Source: Alphaproteobacteria bacterium (GTDB lineage: Bacteria; Pseudomonadota; Alphaproteobacteria; Rhizobiales; Aestuariivirgaceae). From it: 45,271 nt of DNA. The position numbers and the translations under genes were made by a program. Where the stretch lies: assembly GCA_028868255.1 (NCBI GenBank), contig JAGWUY010000003.1:1-45271 (forward strand), written 5' to 3'. The notes under the pieces were generated by a model that was given only the letters and a program-made list of their open reading frames with translations, had not been told where the DNA came from and did no database searches. The stretch's first letter is position 1. The number at the start of each line of letters is the position of its first letter. Positions 7,304-14,904 of the stretch are shown here, one piece after another.

Positions 7304-7703
7304 CCTTACTCAACTCACTAGGCGATCAATTTCGCCAACTGACGCATATCGACTCTATTCACGATTCTCCGAATCACTTAGCAGTGGAGAAACGTTGTTC
7401 CTGAGCATCATGTACAAGCAGGTTTAAGGCCAGGTAAATTGCGTCCTAACAATTGGTTAGCGCGCAACCTATAAATGCCAAACGGCACCAAGCCCCTATA
7501 TCTAGGGGGCCGCGCCAAATAACCGCTATAGGTTGTGTCTGAGTGGTTAAAATTTGAGAGCGGCTCATTAGGTTTTGTTAACCTTTATAAGTCTATCTTA
7601 AAGATCAGAGTTAATGGTTCGCGAAGTTGGCATCCCAAAATGGGGCTGGCGGGAAAATTCAGATTCCTCAGGCGACGAGGGATCGACAGAGAAGGGGATT
7701 CGC
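7304..7703 (+). promoter_or_regulatory. ctrA regulatory region with clustered GANTC sites
   Basis: This ~400-bp spacer lies between divergent fliJ-like and ctrA genes. It holds five GANTC (CcrM methylation) sites: 7351-7355, 7363-7367, 7371-7375, 7662-7666 and 7697-7701. The first three fall within 25 bp, where chance predicts one per 256 bp. TTAA half-sites of the kind bound by CtrA are present. TTAA-N7-TAAA at 7424-7438 is one base off the TTAA-N7-TTAA consensus, and TTAACC occurs at 7578-7583. In Caulobacter, ctrA is controlled by CtrA itself and by CcrM/GcrA through GANTC. No coding frame with features is seen. Confidence 0.6.
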
Positions 7704-8426
7704 ATGCGCGTTTTGTTGATCGAAGATGATACAGCAACTGCTCAATCAATTGAGCTGATGTTGAAGTCGGAAGGATTTAACGTCTACACCACTGATTTGG
7801 GTGAAGAAGGCGTCGATCTGGGCAAGCTTTATGATTACGACATCATCCTCCTCGATCTCAACCTGCCTGATATGTCGGGCTATGAAGTATTGAAATCGCT
7901 GCGCGTCTCGAAAGTTGGCACGCCAATCCTCATCCTCTCTGGTCTGGCCGGCATTGAAGATAAGGTGAAGGGTCTGGGCTTCGGCGCTGATGATTACATG
8001 ACCAAGCCTTTCCACAAGGATGAGCTGGTAGCACGCATTCATGCTGTTGTGCGCCGCTCCAAGGGCCATGCCCAATCCGTTATTCTCACCGGCGAATTGC
8101 TGGTGAACCTCGATACCAAAACTGTTGAAGTGGGTGGCCAACGCGTGCACCTGACCGGCAAAGAATATCAGATGCTGGAACTTCTCTCGCTCCGCAAGGG
8201 CACAACCCTCACCAAAGAAATGTTCCTCAACCACCTCTATGGCGGAATGGATGAACCCGAACTCAAAATCATTGACGTGTTTATCTGCAAGCTGCGCAAG
8301 AAGCTGGCCAATGCCGCCGAAGGCAAGAATTTCATCGAAACCGTCTGGGGCCGTGGCTATGTGCTGCGTGAAGGCGCCCCGCCCATGCCGGGCCAGGACG
8401 AAGAAGAGATGCTGCGCATCGCTTAA
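7704..8426 (+). CDS. ctrA: Cell-cycle response regulator CtrA
   Basis: Two-component response regulator of 240 aa. The receiver domain (1-~120) has the acidic pair D8/D9, phospho-acceptor D51 in [20 protein letters not shown] and Lys in [13 protein letters not shown]. The OmpR-type winged helix (~128-230) contains [17 protein letters not shown] and [12 protein letters not shown], and ends in [12 protein letters not shown]. It is the master cell-cycle regulator of alphaproteobacteria, phosphorylated through CckA and ChpT and binding TTAA-N7-TTAA. ATG 7704 follows GAAGGGGA; the upstream extension of the frame is not conserved-looking. The C-terminus ends in hydrophobic LRIA, compatible with ClpXP turnover. 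chpT lies 1.5 kb away. Confidence 0.97.
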   Translation: MRVLLIEDDTATAQSIELMLKSEGFNVYTTDLGEEGVDLGKLYDYDIILLDLNLPDMSGYEVLKSLRVSKVGTPILILSGLAGIEDKVKGLGFGADDYMTKPFHKDELVARIHAVVRRSKGHAQSVILTGELLVNLDTKTVEVGGQRVHLTGKEYQMLELLSLRKGTTLTKEMFLNHLYGGMDEPELKIIDVFICKLRKKLANAAEGKNFIETVWGRGYVLREGAPPMPGQDEEEMLRIA

Positions 8427-8518
8427 GCGATTGGGCTTTTCGCTGAAAAGTCAAAATCGCCGATGGTTATCCTCTCAAGAACGATACTTTCAAAACCCGG
8501 AAATTCAGTTCGGGTTTT
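8427..8518 (+). terminator. Two hairpins behind ctrA
   Basis: Directly after the ctrA stop there is a nested stem: GCGATT (8427-8432) with AATCGC (8455-8460), enclosing CTTTTC with GAAAAG. About 30 bases later AAAACCCG (8492-8499) pairs with CGGGTTTT (8511-8518), whose own T-run makes it a good Rho-independent terminator. The first hairpin may protect or regulate the transcript's 3' end. Confidence 0.6.
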
Positions 8519-8676
8519 CTAATTTCAATCCGCGTCAAGATTTTAAGCCTAGATTGTCTTAATATTAAGATAGCTTTAGGAATTCAATCGACTGCCAAAC
8601 GGAAGTCGGCTAACTCAGTCTCAAGCATGGTGTGAGGCCAACGCCATAGCCAGTTTGTGAGTGGGTTGGGTATAGC

Positions 8677-9876
8677 ATGGCAAAGCATCGATGCTTTAAG
8701 GCATTGCAAGCCGCTGTTTTATCTTGTGTCGTAGTGTCTGCTTCGACACAAGCGAAGGACGGGTTGCATGACCCCATAGTTGAACCAAGCTGGCGAGCCA
8801 GTGTGGTTCCAGCAACGTCCGCAATTCCACCTCAGTTCGTCATGTTGGCTTTTGACGGCGGTATGGACAATGACTTCTGGCAACAATCCCGTGATTTTGC
8901 AGCTGCCAACGACGTCAAGTTCACTTATTTCGTCAGCTGCGTATATTATATCGCTGATGCTGATAGGAAAACCTATATTGAACCCCGCAATGGCCCAGGT
9001 AAAAGCTCTATCGGTTGGGGCGGGAAGCCAGCCGACATAGCCGAGCGCTTGAAGCAAACGGCTTTGGCTAAAGCTGAGGGCCATGAGATCGCATCACACG
9101 GCTGCGGCCATTTTGATGGCGGCAAATACAGTGCAGAAATGTGGACAAGCGAGTTCACGCAATTCAACACCATTATGGCAGAAGCTTGGAAACGCTATGG
9201 CGCAGGAACAGAACCTGTTGGTTGGTCTGACTATTTTCAAAACCAATCATATGGCGGCTTCAGAGCGCCCTTCCTGTCATTCAACAAAGATGCGCTTTGG
9301 TCATCCTTGACGCGTTTGAAATTCGTCTATGACACCTCGGCCCCATCTCGCGCCGGTGATTGGCCGAAGAAAGATGGCGCACTGTGGGAGTTTCCATTGG
9401 TGGGCCTTCGCATTGCGGGCAGCCGCGCCAGCACACTCAGCATGGATTATAATTTCTATGTTGCGCAAACCCAAGCTGTGCGTGGCAACCCCAAAAACTT
9501 TCAACTTTATGAAGACCAGATGTTCAACACCTATATGGCCTATTTCAAGGCGTCCTATTACGGCAACCGAGCACCCCTGCATATCGGCCACCATTTTGCA
9601 CAATGGAACGGTGGAGCTTACTGGAAGGCTTTGCAGCGTTTCATCAAAGACGTTTGCAATTCTAAAGCTTATCCAGATGTAAAATGCACCAACTATTCAG
9701 AGCTGGCAGACTTTATGAACGCTCATGTGGCAGAACTTGATAATTACCAGAAAGGCAATTTTGCATCGCCCCCAACAGCGCCAACAGCTGCTGTGCAAAC
9801 CGAATCCCAGCCCCTATCCACGGTTGAACTTCACAAGACTTGGGCAATTGACCCTGTTCAATCTCATACCAACTGA
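8677..9876 (+). CDS. Secreted polysaccharide deacetylase-like protein
   Basis: Exported 399-aa protein with an N-terminal signal (ALQAAVLSCVVVSASTQAKD). A NodB-type deacetylase core follows: VMLAFDGGMDN, then EIASHGCGHFDG with the H-x3-H metal pair, GGFRAPFLSFN, and a late LHIGHHFAQWN. The family removes acetyl groups from chitin, peptidoglycan or similar glycans in the envelope. The usual TFDDG is AFDGG here: the first Asp, the proposed catalytic base, is kept, but the second, a metal ligand, is Gly. So it may be altered or non-catalytic, as seen in some eukaryotic-like chitin deacetylases. The C-terminal ~50 residues are Pro/Thr/Gln-rich. It stands alone between ctrA and chpT. Confidence 0.83.
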   Translation: MAKHRCFKALQAAVLSCVVVSASTQAKDGLHDPIVEPSWRASVVPATSAIPPQFVMLAFDGGMDNDFWQQSRDFAAANDVKFTYFVSCVYYIADADRKTYIEPRNGPGKSSIGWGGKPADIAERLKQTALAKAEGHEIASHGCGHFDGGKYSAEMWTSEFTQFNTIMAEAWKRYGAGTEPVGWSDYFQNQSYGGFRAPFLSFNKDALWSSLTRLKFVYDTSAPSRAGDWPKKDGALWEFPLVGLRIAGSRASTLSMDYNFYVAQTQAVRGNPKNFQLYEDQMFNTYMAYFKASYYGNRAPLHIGHHFAQWNGGAYWKALQRFIKDVCNSKAYPDVKCTNYSELADFMNAHVAELDNYQKGNFASPPTAPTAAVQTESQPLSTVELHKTWAIDPVQSHTN

Positions 9877-9886
9877 TAAATTGACC

Positions 9887-10546
9887 TTAAGCTGCCGCGT
9901 GTGCCGCGGCTGCATTCTTAGCAGTGACCAAAATTGCATTTTCGCCATCCACCGCCATAACCAGCTTGAGATCTAAAGCCTCACCCAATATTCTGGCATA
10001 ATAGGGTTGGATCAAGCGCGCATCCAAATTGCTAAGATCAGTGCTGCCCTCAAGCACGGAAACCATAGCCTCCTTCAATTTGGCGCGATCACCCTGGGCC
10101 CGCACCGAAAAACCAGCGCCTTCGGTTGCTGCCGTGATAACGCCCCCGCGAGGCAAGCCTTCAATCGCCAGCAACAGCATGTTCAACAACAGTTTAACTT
10201 CTTGCTTGGGGCGGTTTTCGCGCGGCACTTGCCATTCCAACTTGATTTTTTCATCGCCCACAAAGGCTTTGGCAATTTCACCGGCTTCACCCATATCAAT
10301 ATGCGCGCCAGCTGATCCAGATGCGCCAAAAGCGATGCGACAGAACTTCAGCTTAGCAGTCGCCACATTTGCCGCACGGCGCACCATATCCAAAGCCGCC
10401 ACTTTTGTTTCCTGATCATTTTCAGGATCATCCATCAACTCTAACCCGTTTGCGATAGCCCCCACTGGTGAAATCACATCGTGGCACACGCGTGAGCACA
10501 ACAAGGCCGAAAGATCGAGGTCAGATAAGCGCGTAAAGTCAGTCAT
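9887..10546 (-). CDS. chpT: Histidine phosphotransferase ChpT
   Basis: Cytoplasmic phosphotransfer protein of 219 aa. The phosphorylated His is H22 in SRVCHDVISPVGAIANGLEL, and a degenerate ATPase-like domain fills the rest (VKLLLNMLLLAIEGLPRGG, YYARILGEALDLKL). ChpT carries phosphate from CckA to CtrA and CpdR. In Brucella the acceptor is also H22 (from memory), which supports a rhizobial-type protein. The Ala-rich tail (KNAAAAHAAA) is not conserved. The gene converges on the deacetylase gene with a 10-base gap and diverges from cysQ. Its placement about 1.5 kb from ctrA keeps two members of the relay together. Confidence 0.93.
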   Translation of the reverse strand: MTDFTRLSDLDLSALLCSRVCHDVISPVGAIANGLELMDDPENDQETKVAALDMVRRAANVATAKLKFCRIAFGASGSAGAHIDMGEAGEIAKAFVGDEKIKLEWQVPRENRPKQEVKLLLNMLLLAIEGLPRGGVITAATEGAGFSVRAQGDRAKLKEAMVSVLEGSTDLSNLDARLIQPYYARILGEALDLKLVMAVDGENAILVTAKNAAAAHAAA

Positions 10547-10666
10547 GGCTGGGTTCCAAAGTGATTCGTGTCATAGCTATATCAAATTCGAACTCCTAAT
10601 GCCGCATTGACGAAAGCCCTAAATTGGGGCCATAGACCGCAAAATTCTCAAAGAGCTGAGGTTTCT

Positions 10667-11458
10667 GTGACCAGCCCCAAACTTTCCCCTAACGCCTTGA
10701 TCTTGGCCGACCTTGCGCGGCGCGCAGGTGCTTTGATCATGGAAATCTATGGGACCAATTTCAGCGCCGAAGAAAAAGCCGATCTTTCACCTGTTACCAT
10801 CGCTGATGAACAGGCCGAGATGATGATCTTGGCGGGATTAAAAAAGGCATTCCCTGACATTCCCGTGATCGCCGAAGAATCTGCCGCCACTGGGCGCATC
10901 CCCAAGGTGAATGACCAGTTCTTCTTGGTGGATCCGCTGGACGGCACCAAGGAATTTTTATCTCGCAATGGTGAGTTCACCGTTAACATCGCCATGGTAA
11001 AAAATGGCGTGCCTGTTTTAGGCGTGGTCTATGCCCCTGCCTTATCAAAGCTGTATGTGGGCGAACTGGGGCTTTGGGCGGCCATGGCCGACATCAAGCC
11101 AACCGAACCACTTATCTCCGCCACCTGGCAAAAACTCGCGGTACGCCGCCTGCCCGCCGAGGGTGCAACCGTATTGGCCAGCCGTTCCCACCGCGATGCC
11201 GAAACCGAGGCTTATCTCGCCACACTTCAGGTGAAGAAAATCATTGGCGCTGGCTCATCGCTCAAATTCTGTTCGATCGCTGCTGGCGAAGCTGATATTT
11301 ACCCCCGTTTTGGCCGAACAATGGAGTGGGATACAGCTGCCGGCCAAGCCGTCTTAACGGCAGCTGGCGGTAAAGTTTGCACCACCGACAACCAATCGTT
11401 GTGCTATGGTAAAGTGGCACGCGGTTTTGATAATCCCGCTTTCATTGCTTCGGCATAG
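10667..11458 (+). CDS. cysQ: 3'(2'),5'-bisphosphate nucleotidase CysQ
   Basis: Mg-dependent phosphatase of the inositol monophosphatase superfamily, ~263 aa. It removes phosphate from 3'-phosphoadenosine 5'-phosphate, the by-product of PAPS use in sulfate assimilation and sulfotransfer. Metal-site motifs are visible: VIAEESAATG, FFLVDPLDGTKEFLSRNGEF and GRTMEWDTAAGQAVLTAAGG. I prefer GTG 10667 behind GAGG; the frame is open to TTG 10607, giving a 283-aa version without family support at the N-terminus. A sulfotransferase-like protein at 5740-6474 would produce its substrate, although no PAPS synthesis gene is present here. Confidence 0.92.
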   Translation: MTSPKLSPNALILADLARRAGALIMEIYGTNFSAEEKADLSPVTIADEQAEMMILAGLKKAFPDIPVIAEESAATGRIPKVNDQFFLVDPLDGTKEFLSRNGEFTVNIAMVKNGVPVLGVVYAPALSKLYVGELGLWAAMADIKPTEPLISATWQKLAVRRLPAEGATVLASRSHRDAETEAYLATLQVKKIIGAGSSLKFCSIAAGEADIYPRFGRTMEWDTAAGQAVLTAAGGKVCTTDNQSLCYGKVARGFDNPAFIASA

Positions 11459-11587
11459 AACATTAATTTTCATTTTATTAACCAAGTTGAAAGCCGAAAC
11501 AGGCAATACCACACCAAGGACGGAATTCTGCCTTGAGTGCGCCCCTTTTGCAGGCGATTGCTGAGGCTTCACAGCGTTGAGGGTGAC

Positions 11588-12184
11588 ATGATGAAAAAGC
11601 TTTTTGGCACTGTTGCATTGGCATTGGCCATTGGAGCCACGGGTCTGGCCTCGCCCGGGTTTAGCCAAACCACCAACTCGGTGGCAAGACCTGCCAGAAG
11701 CACCACCTATTCGAGCCAAGAGATTATCGCCCAAGGTCACCAGTTTTTCGGCAACACCACCCGCGGCTTGGCCGAAGCCATTGAATATGTTTTCCAGAAC
11801 CAAGGTGAACCCACAGCTTATATTGTGGGCGAAGAAGGTGCTGGTGCTTTCATCGGCGGTTTGCGCTATGGCGAAGGCACAATTTATTACAAGAATGGTG
11901 CAAAAAAACACATTTACTGGCAAGGCCCATCAATTGGCTTTGACTTTGGCGGTAATGGTTCACGCAGCCTGACACTGGTTTACAATTCACAGTCACCAGA
12001 GGATCTATATGACAGGTTCGGCGGAGTTGAAGGCTCAGCCTATTTGGTGGGTGGCGTGGGTGTGAACTTCCAGCGCAAAGACAACATCACTTTGGCTCCT
12101 ATCCGCACCGGTTTAGGCGCGCGCCTTGGCGCAAACATCGGCTACCTTAAATATTCCAAGCGCCCGACTTGGAACCCCTTCTGA
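11588..12184 (+). CDS. eipA: DUF1134 periplasmic envelope protein, EipA-like
   Basis: Exported protein of 198 aa with a Sec signal (MMKKLFGTVALALAIGATGL, cleavage near GFSQ). The DUF1134 domain fills the mature part (VFQNQGEPTAYIVGEEGAGA, GLRYGEGTIYYKNG, WQGPSIGFDFGGNGSRSLTL, GGVEGSAYLVGGVGVNFQ). In Brucella abortus EipA, a DUF1134 protein, is a periplasmic envelope-stress factor whose gene is under CtrA control. Here it lies 3.2 kb from ctrA and 1 kb from chpT. The upstream region has TTAA at 11463 and TTAACC at 11478, but spaced 11 rather than 7 bases apart, so a full CtrA site is not shown. Start ATG 11588 follows GAGGGTGAC. Confidence 0.88.
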   Translation: MMKKLFGTVALALAIGATGLASPGFSQTTNSVARPARSTTYSSQEIIAQGHQFFGNTTRGLAEAIEYVFQNQGEPTAYIVGEEGAGAFIGGLRYGEGTIYYKNGAKKHIYWQGPSIGFDFGGNGSRSLTLVYNSQSPEDLYDRFGGVEGSAYLVGGVGVNFQRKDNITLAPIRTGLGARLGANIGYLKYSKRPTWNPF

Positions 12185-12348
12185 TTGCTGTAACGCCATC
12201 GTGACAGGTTTAAAAAAAATCTGCCGCAAAACCCCTGTCTCCCCCTCGCGGTAAACCCTAATCCGCGTTAACACTAATGCTACGCTTTGCTAGTGCAACT
12301 GTCGGTCGCATGTTAATGCTGAACAGATGGTAAATTGTGGGTGCGGTT

Positions 12349-13278
12349 ATGTCTCAAACTGAGACTTTGATGTTGGTGGCTTTGGGTTTTGCGCTGGCTT
12401 TGCTGGTAGCACTGCTGTTTGGCCGGGCCTTGTGGAATGTGGCCATCACTTTGGGGGCCAGACGCAATGCCAAGAACATTCCAATTCAGATGTTAGAGCT
12501 GCAAGCCGATCGTGACCGATTGCGGGCCGAACACGCCATGATGGCCCGCAAACTGGAACTGCGTTTGGAAGACATCAAAGCCCGCATGACAGAGCAAATG
12601 GCCGAAGTCTCTCGCAACCGGAACCGTGTACAATCCCTGATCGAGCAACTGGAGGAGCGCGAAGCCAAATTGGCAATCCGTGACCGAGAATTGGCCAACA
12701 TGGCCACGCAGCTTGATGTTCATAAAGCGGACATAGAATCCAGTTCACTTGTTATTGCGCGCCTCACCCAAGAAGCAGCCACAAAAGATCAAGAAATTGC
12801 CAAATTGGCGCAAAGCGTGTCTCAACTCAGCCTGCATCTGCGCGAGAAAAATGGCACCATTGGCCGCCTGAATGAAGAACTGCACACAAGCTTGCATCTT
12901 AGCAACCCGTCACTGAAAAATGGCGCCGCCCCCGAAGCAGGCGAAGATAAGTTGAAGCGCCGCATTGCTGAACTCACGTCAATTTCCGCAGAGATGAGCA
13001 ACTCCGGACACGCCAATACGCAGTCGCTACCATCTGGTCTCACCACGCCTCAAACTGTTGATGTGCCCAGTCGCCAAGCTGCACTGAACGGTAAGGTTAG
13101 CGCTACCGAGCGGGAGTCAGAGGCGATGGCATTGGAACTCAAAGCTCTTGACGAAATGCTCGACAAGAAACTGGGTGCGCCAAAAACCGAAACTGCTGAA
13201 AAGAAATCTTCCCGCGCCAATATCATCTCTCTGGCTCAACGCATTCGCGCCTTGCAAGGTGGCGGGTCTGCTGAATAG
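12349..13278 (+). CDS. Membrane-anchored coiled-coil protein, function unknown
   Basis: About 309 aa. One N-terminal transmembrane helix (LMLVALGFALALLVALLFGR) anchors a long cytoplasmic or periplasmic coiled coil at residues ~45-175. That stretch is rich in Leu, Glu, Arg and Gln in heptads (LQADRDRLRAEHAMMARKLE, RELANMATQLDVHKADIE). A Ser/Thr/Pro-rich linker and a basic C-terminus (RANIISLAQRIRALQGG) follow. I do not recognise a named family; such proteins occur as uncharacterised membrane proteins in Hyphomicrobiales. The track-length start is GTG 12337, but ATG 12349 gives a cleaner helix start. It converges on the cupin gene with a 7-base gap. A scaffold or envelope role is only a guess. 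Confidence 0.7.
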   Translation: MSQTETLMLVALGFALALLVALLFGRALWNVAITLGARRNAKNIPIQMLELQADRDRLRAEHAMMARKLELRLEDIKARMTEQMAEVSRNRNRVQSLIEQLEEREAKLAIRDRELANMATQLDVHKADIESSSLVIARLTQEAATKDQEIAKLAQSVSQLSLHLREKNGTIGRLNEELHTSLHLSNPSLKNGAAPEAGEDKLKRRIAELTSISAEMSNSGHANTQSLPSGLTTPQTVDVPSRQAALNGKVSATERESEAMALELKALDEMLDKKLGAPKTETAEKKSSRANIISLAQRIRALQGGGSAE

Positions 13279-13285
13279 GCCGAGC

Positions 13286-13879
13286 TTAAGTGCTGGCCAG
13301 CATCGTCCATATCGCCAACAGGGGCTGTTCAGCGATAGATGCCATGGCATGTTGGATGCCCGGACTGTTGTGGAATGTACCGCCAATGCCCGGAATACGC
13401 CAAGCTTCATCACCATGCTGAAAATGACTGTCTGATAAAACCATATACAGCTCTTCTGGCGGATGCGTATGATCAGGATAGCGCACATCGGGCGCCATCA
13501 GAGAAACACCGACGGTGACATCACTTCGCTCTTCCAAACCGCCCAACCCAATGATCACTGCATTTGCATGGCCTTCAAGCCAATTTTCTGAGGCATGAGG
13601 GCCGCTGGACGCGCGCCGCTTCCAAGCCAGTTGTGGCTCTATAACTTCAAAGGCTTTTGCCAGTTCCGCCACTTGAGGCCGTGCGCGCGCATTTGCAAAG
13701 GCTATTTTCAAGTGGGAGCAAACAGGAAGCGACATCGCTATTGGCTGCACGCGCGTGCCCGGCACTTCAAGCGCTGAAAACAATTTTGTGATGAATTGAG
13801 TTTCCGTTTCAGGCTTCGTCGCCGCTGCAAAAGATGCCTGCAATGCAACCACAAAATCTTGCAGAGACCTATCTCTCAT
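13286..13879 (-). CDS. DddQ-like cupin lyase (DMSP-lyase family)
   Basis: Cytoplasmic single-domain cupin, ~197 aa. The active-site string is complete: Y134, H137, H139, E143 and Y145 in RYPDHTHPPEELYMVL, then H177 in SPGIQHAMAS. The spacing equals that of Ruegeria DddQ residues 120, 123, 125, 129, 131 and 163 as I remember them. DddQ splits dimethylsulfoniopropionate into DMS and acrylate, but family members outside marine Roseobacters may use other substrates. The start is ATG 13879 behind a strong GGAGG; the frame extends to TTG 13906. It is divergent from the lyase/ALDH/oxidase operon with a 101-base promoter region between them, suggesting shared control. Confidence 0.78.
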   Translation of the reverse strand: MRDRSLQDFVVALQASFAAATKPETETQFITKLFSALEVPGTRVQPIAMSLPVCSHLKIAFANARARPQVAELAKAFEVIEPQLAWKRRASSGPHASENWLEGHANAVIIGLGGLEERSDVTVGVSLMAPDVRYPDHTHPPEELYMVLSDSHFQHGDEAWRIPGIGGTFHNSPGIQHAMASIAEQPLLAIWTMLAST

Positions 13880-13915
13880 GTTCTGCCCCTCCCCCACACG
13901 ATACAAAACGTCTAC

Positions 13916-13945
13916 TTGACTCTTCTAAAAATATACATAATGTAT
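13916..13945 (+). promoter_or_regulatory. Promoter and palindromic operator of the catabolic operon
   Basis: TTGACT (13916-13921), a 16-base spacer and TAATGT (13938-13943) form a plausible sigma-70-type promoter for the rightward operon. A perfect 13-bp palindrome, ATACAT-A-ATGTAT (13933-13945), overlaps the -10 box. FCD-type GntR regulators bind short palindromes with AT-rich arms, and one is encoded in the operon. Repression by covering the -10 box is inferred. Confidence 0.5.
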
Positions 13946-13980
13946 TATGAAAGACTTTCATGTTCTGAGTTTTATGCACC

Positions 13981-14874
13981 ATGCCCGCTTTCCAATTCCC
14001 CGGTCTCAACCTTGCTCTGGCCACACCGTTTGATGCTGCGGGCAGCATTGATCATGCACGACTTGAACGCAACATCGAATCCTATCTGGCTGCGGGTGTG
14101 AAAAGCTTTGTGCTCAGCTCCGGCACAGGCATGCATGTTTATCTCTCTGCTGATGAATCCCGAAAGCTGGTTGAGCACGGGGCGAAAATCATCAAGGGCC
14201 GCGCCAAAATCATTGTGCAAACCTCAGCACTCATGGTGGATGACGTTTTTGAACGCACAGGCCATGCCAAAGGCTGCGGGGCTGATGGTGTGATGGTTTT
14301 GCCCCCTTTCTTTGAAGGCGCAACCGAAGACGATGAGTTGGTGGCTTTTTACGCCAAGGTCGCCAGCGCGGGCCTACCTGTGATTGGTTACAATGTGCCA
14401 CAAGCCGTGGGCGTGGCCATCACCCCTCAGTTATTGAACAAGCTGTTTGAAATTCCAAATTTCTGCTCGGTCAAAGATTCAAGTGGTGACTTGGCACAGC
14501 AGGCCAATCTGATCCGCACGGGCCACCCGGTGATGAATGGCGCAGACAGTTTGGTGCCCTATGCGCTGTATGCCGGCTGTTCAGGCCTGATCTGGGGTGG
14601 TGCCAATTTTGCCCCCCGCACCTGCCTGGCCATGGTGGCCGCCGCCACCGCCCACAAGTGGGAAGAAGCGCGCAAGCTCTGGGACATGCTGGCTCCCGCC
14701 ATGTCCCTGATTTGGGAGGGCGATTATGTGAAGAAAGTCTATGCCGCGGCTGAAATCATGGGCTACGGCGCCGGTCAGCCACGCCGACCCTTGTCTGTAC
14801 TCTCAAGCCATGCGGAGCCTGCCTTGCGCATGGCGCTTCAAGGTCTTGTACAGTCTGAAAAATCCCTCTCATAG
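13981..14874 (+). CDS. DHDPS/NAL-family lyase, first paralogue
   Basis: Class I aldolase-fold protein, 297 aa. The Schiff-base Lys is in NFCSVKDSSGDLAQQ and the active-site Tyr in VIGYNVPQAVG. The usual GTTGE loop reads SSGTGMHVYL: one Thr is kept, the other position is Gly and the Glu is Met. This argues against true dihydrodipicolinate synthase and for a catabolic aldolase or dehydratase acting on another keto-acid. The family includes N-acetylneuraminate lyase, keto-deoxy-sugar-acid dehydratases and hydroxyproline-pathway deaminases. It is first in the operon behind the palindromic promoter. The substrate cannot be read from sequence. Confidence 0.85.
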   Translation: MPAFQFPGLNLALATPFDAAGSIDHARLERNIESYLAAGVKSFVLSSGTGMHVYLSADESRKLVEHGAKIIKGRAKIIVQTSALMVDDVFERTGHAKGCGADGVMVLPPFFEGATEDDELVAFYAKVASAGLPVIGYNVPQAVGVAITPQLLNKLFEIPNFCSVKDSSGDLAQQANLIRTGHPVMNGADSLVPYALYAGCSGLIWGGANFAPRTCLAMVAAATAHKWEEARKLWDMLAPAMSLIWEGDYVKKVYAAAEIMGYGAGQPRRPLSVLSSHAEPALRMALQGLVQSEKSLS

Positions 14875-14904
14875 TTGAATAAATTCATAGGAATCTCCCG
14901 CCCC

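Noticed and set aside
7746-8234. 162-aa minus-strand frame opposite ctrA
   Set aside because: The frame is antisense to ctrA and has no recognisable motif.
11463-11483. Full CtrA-binding site upstream of the eipA-like gene
   Set aside because: Two TTAA half-sites are 11 bases apart instead of 7, so only half-site status can be claimed.
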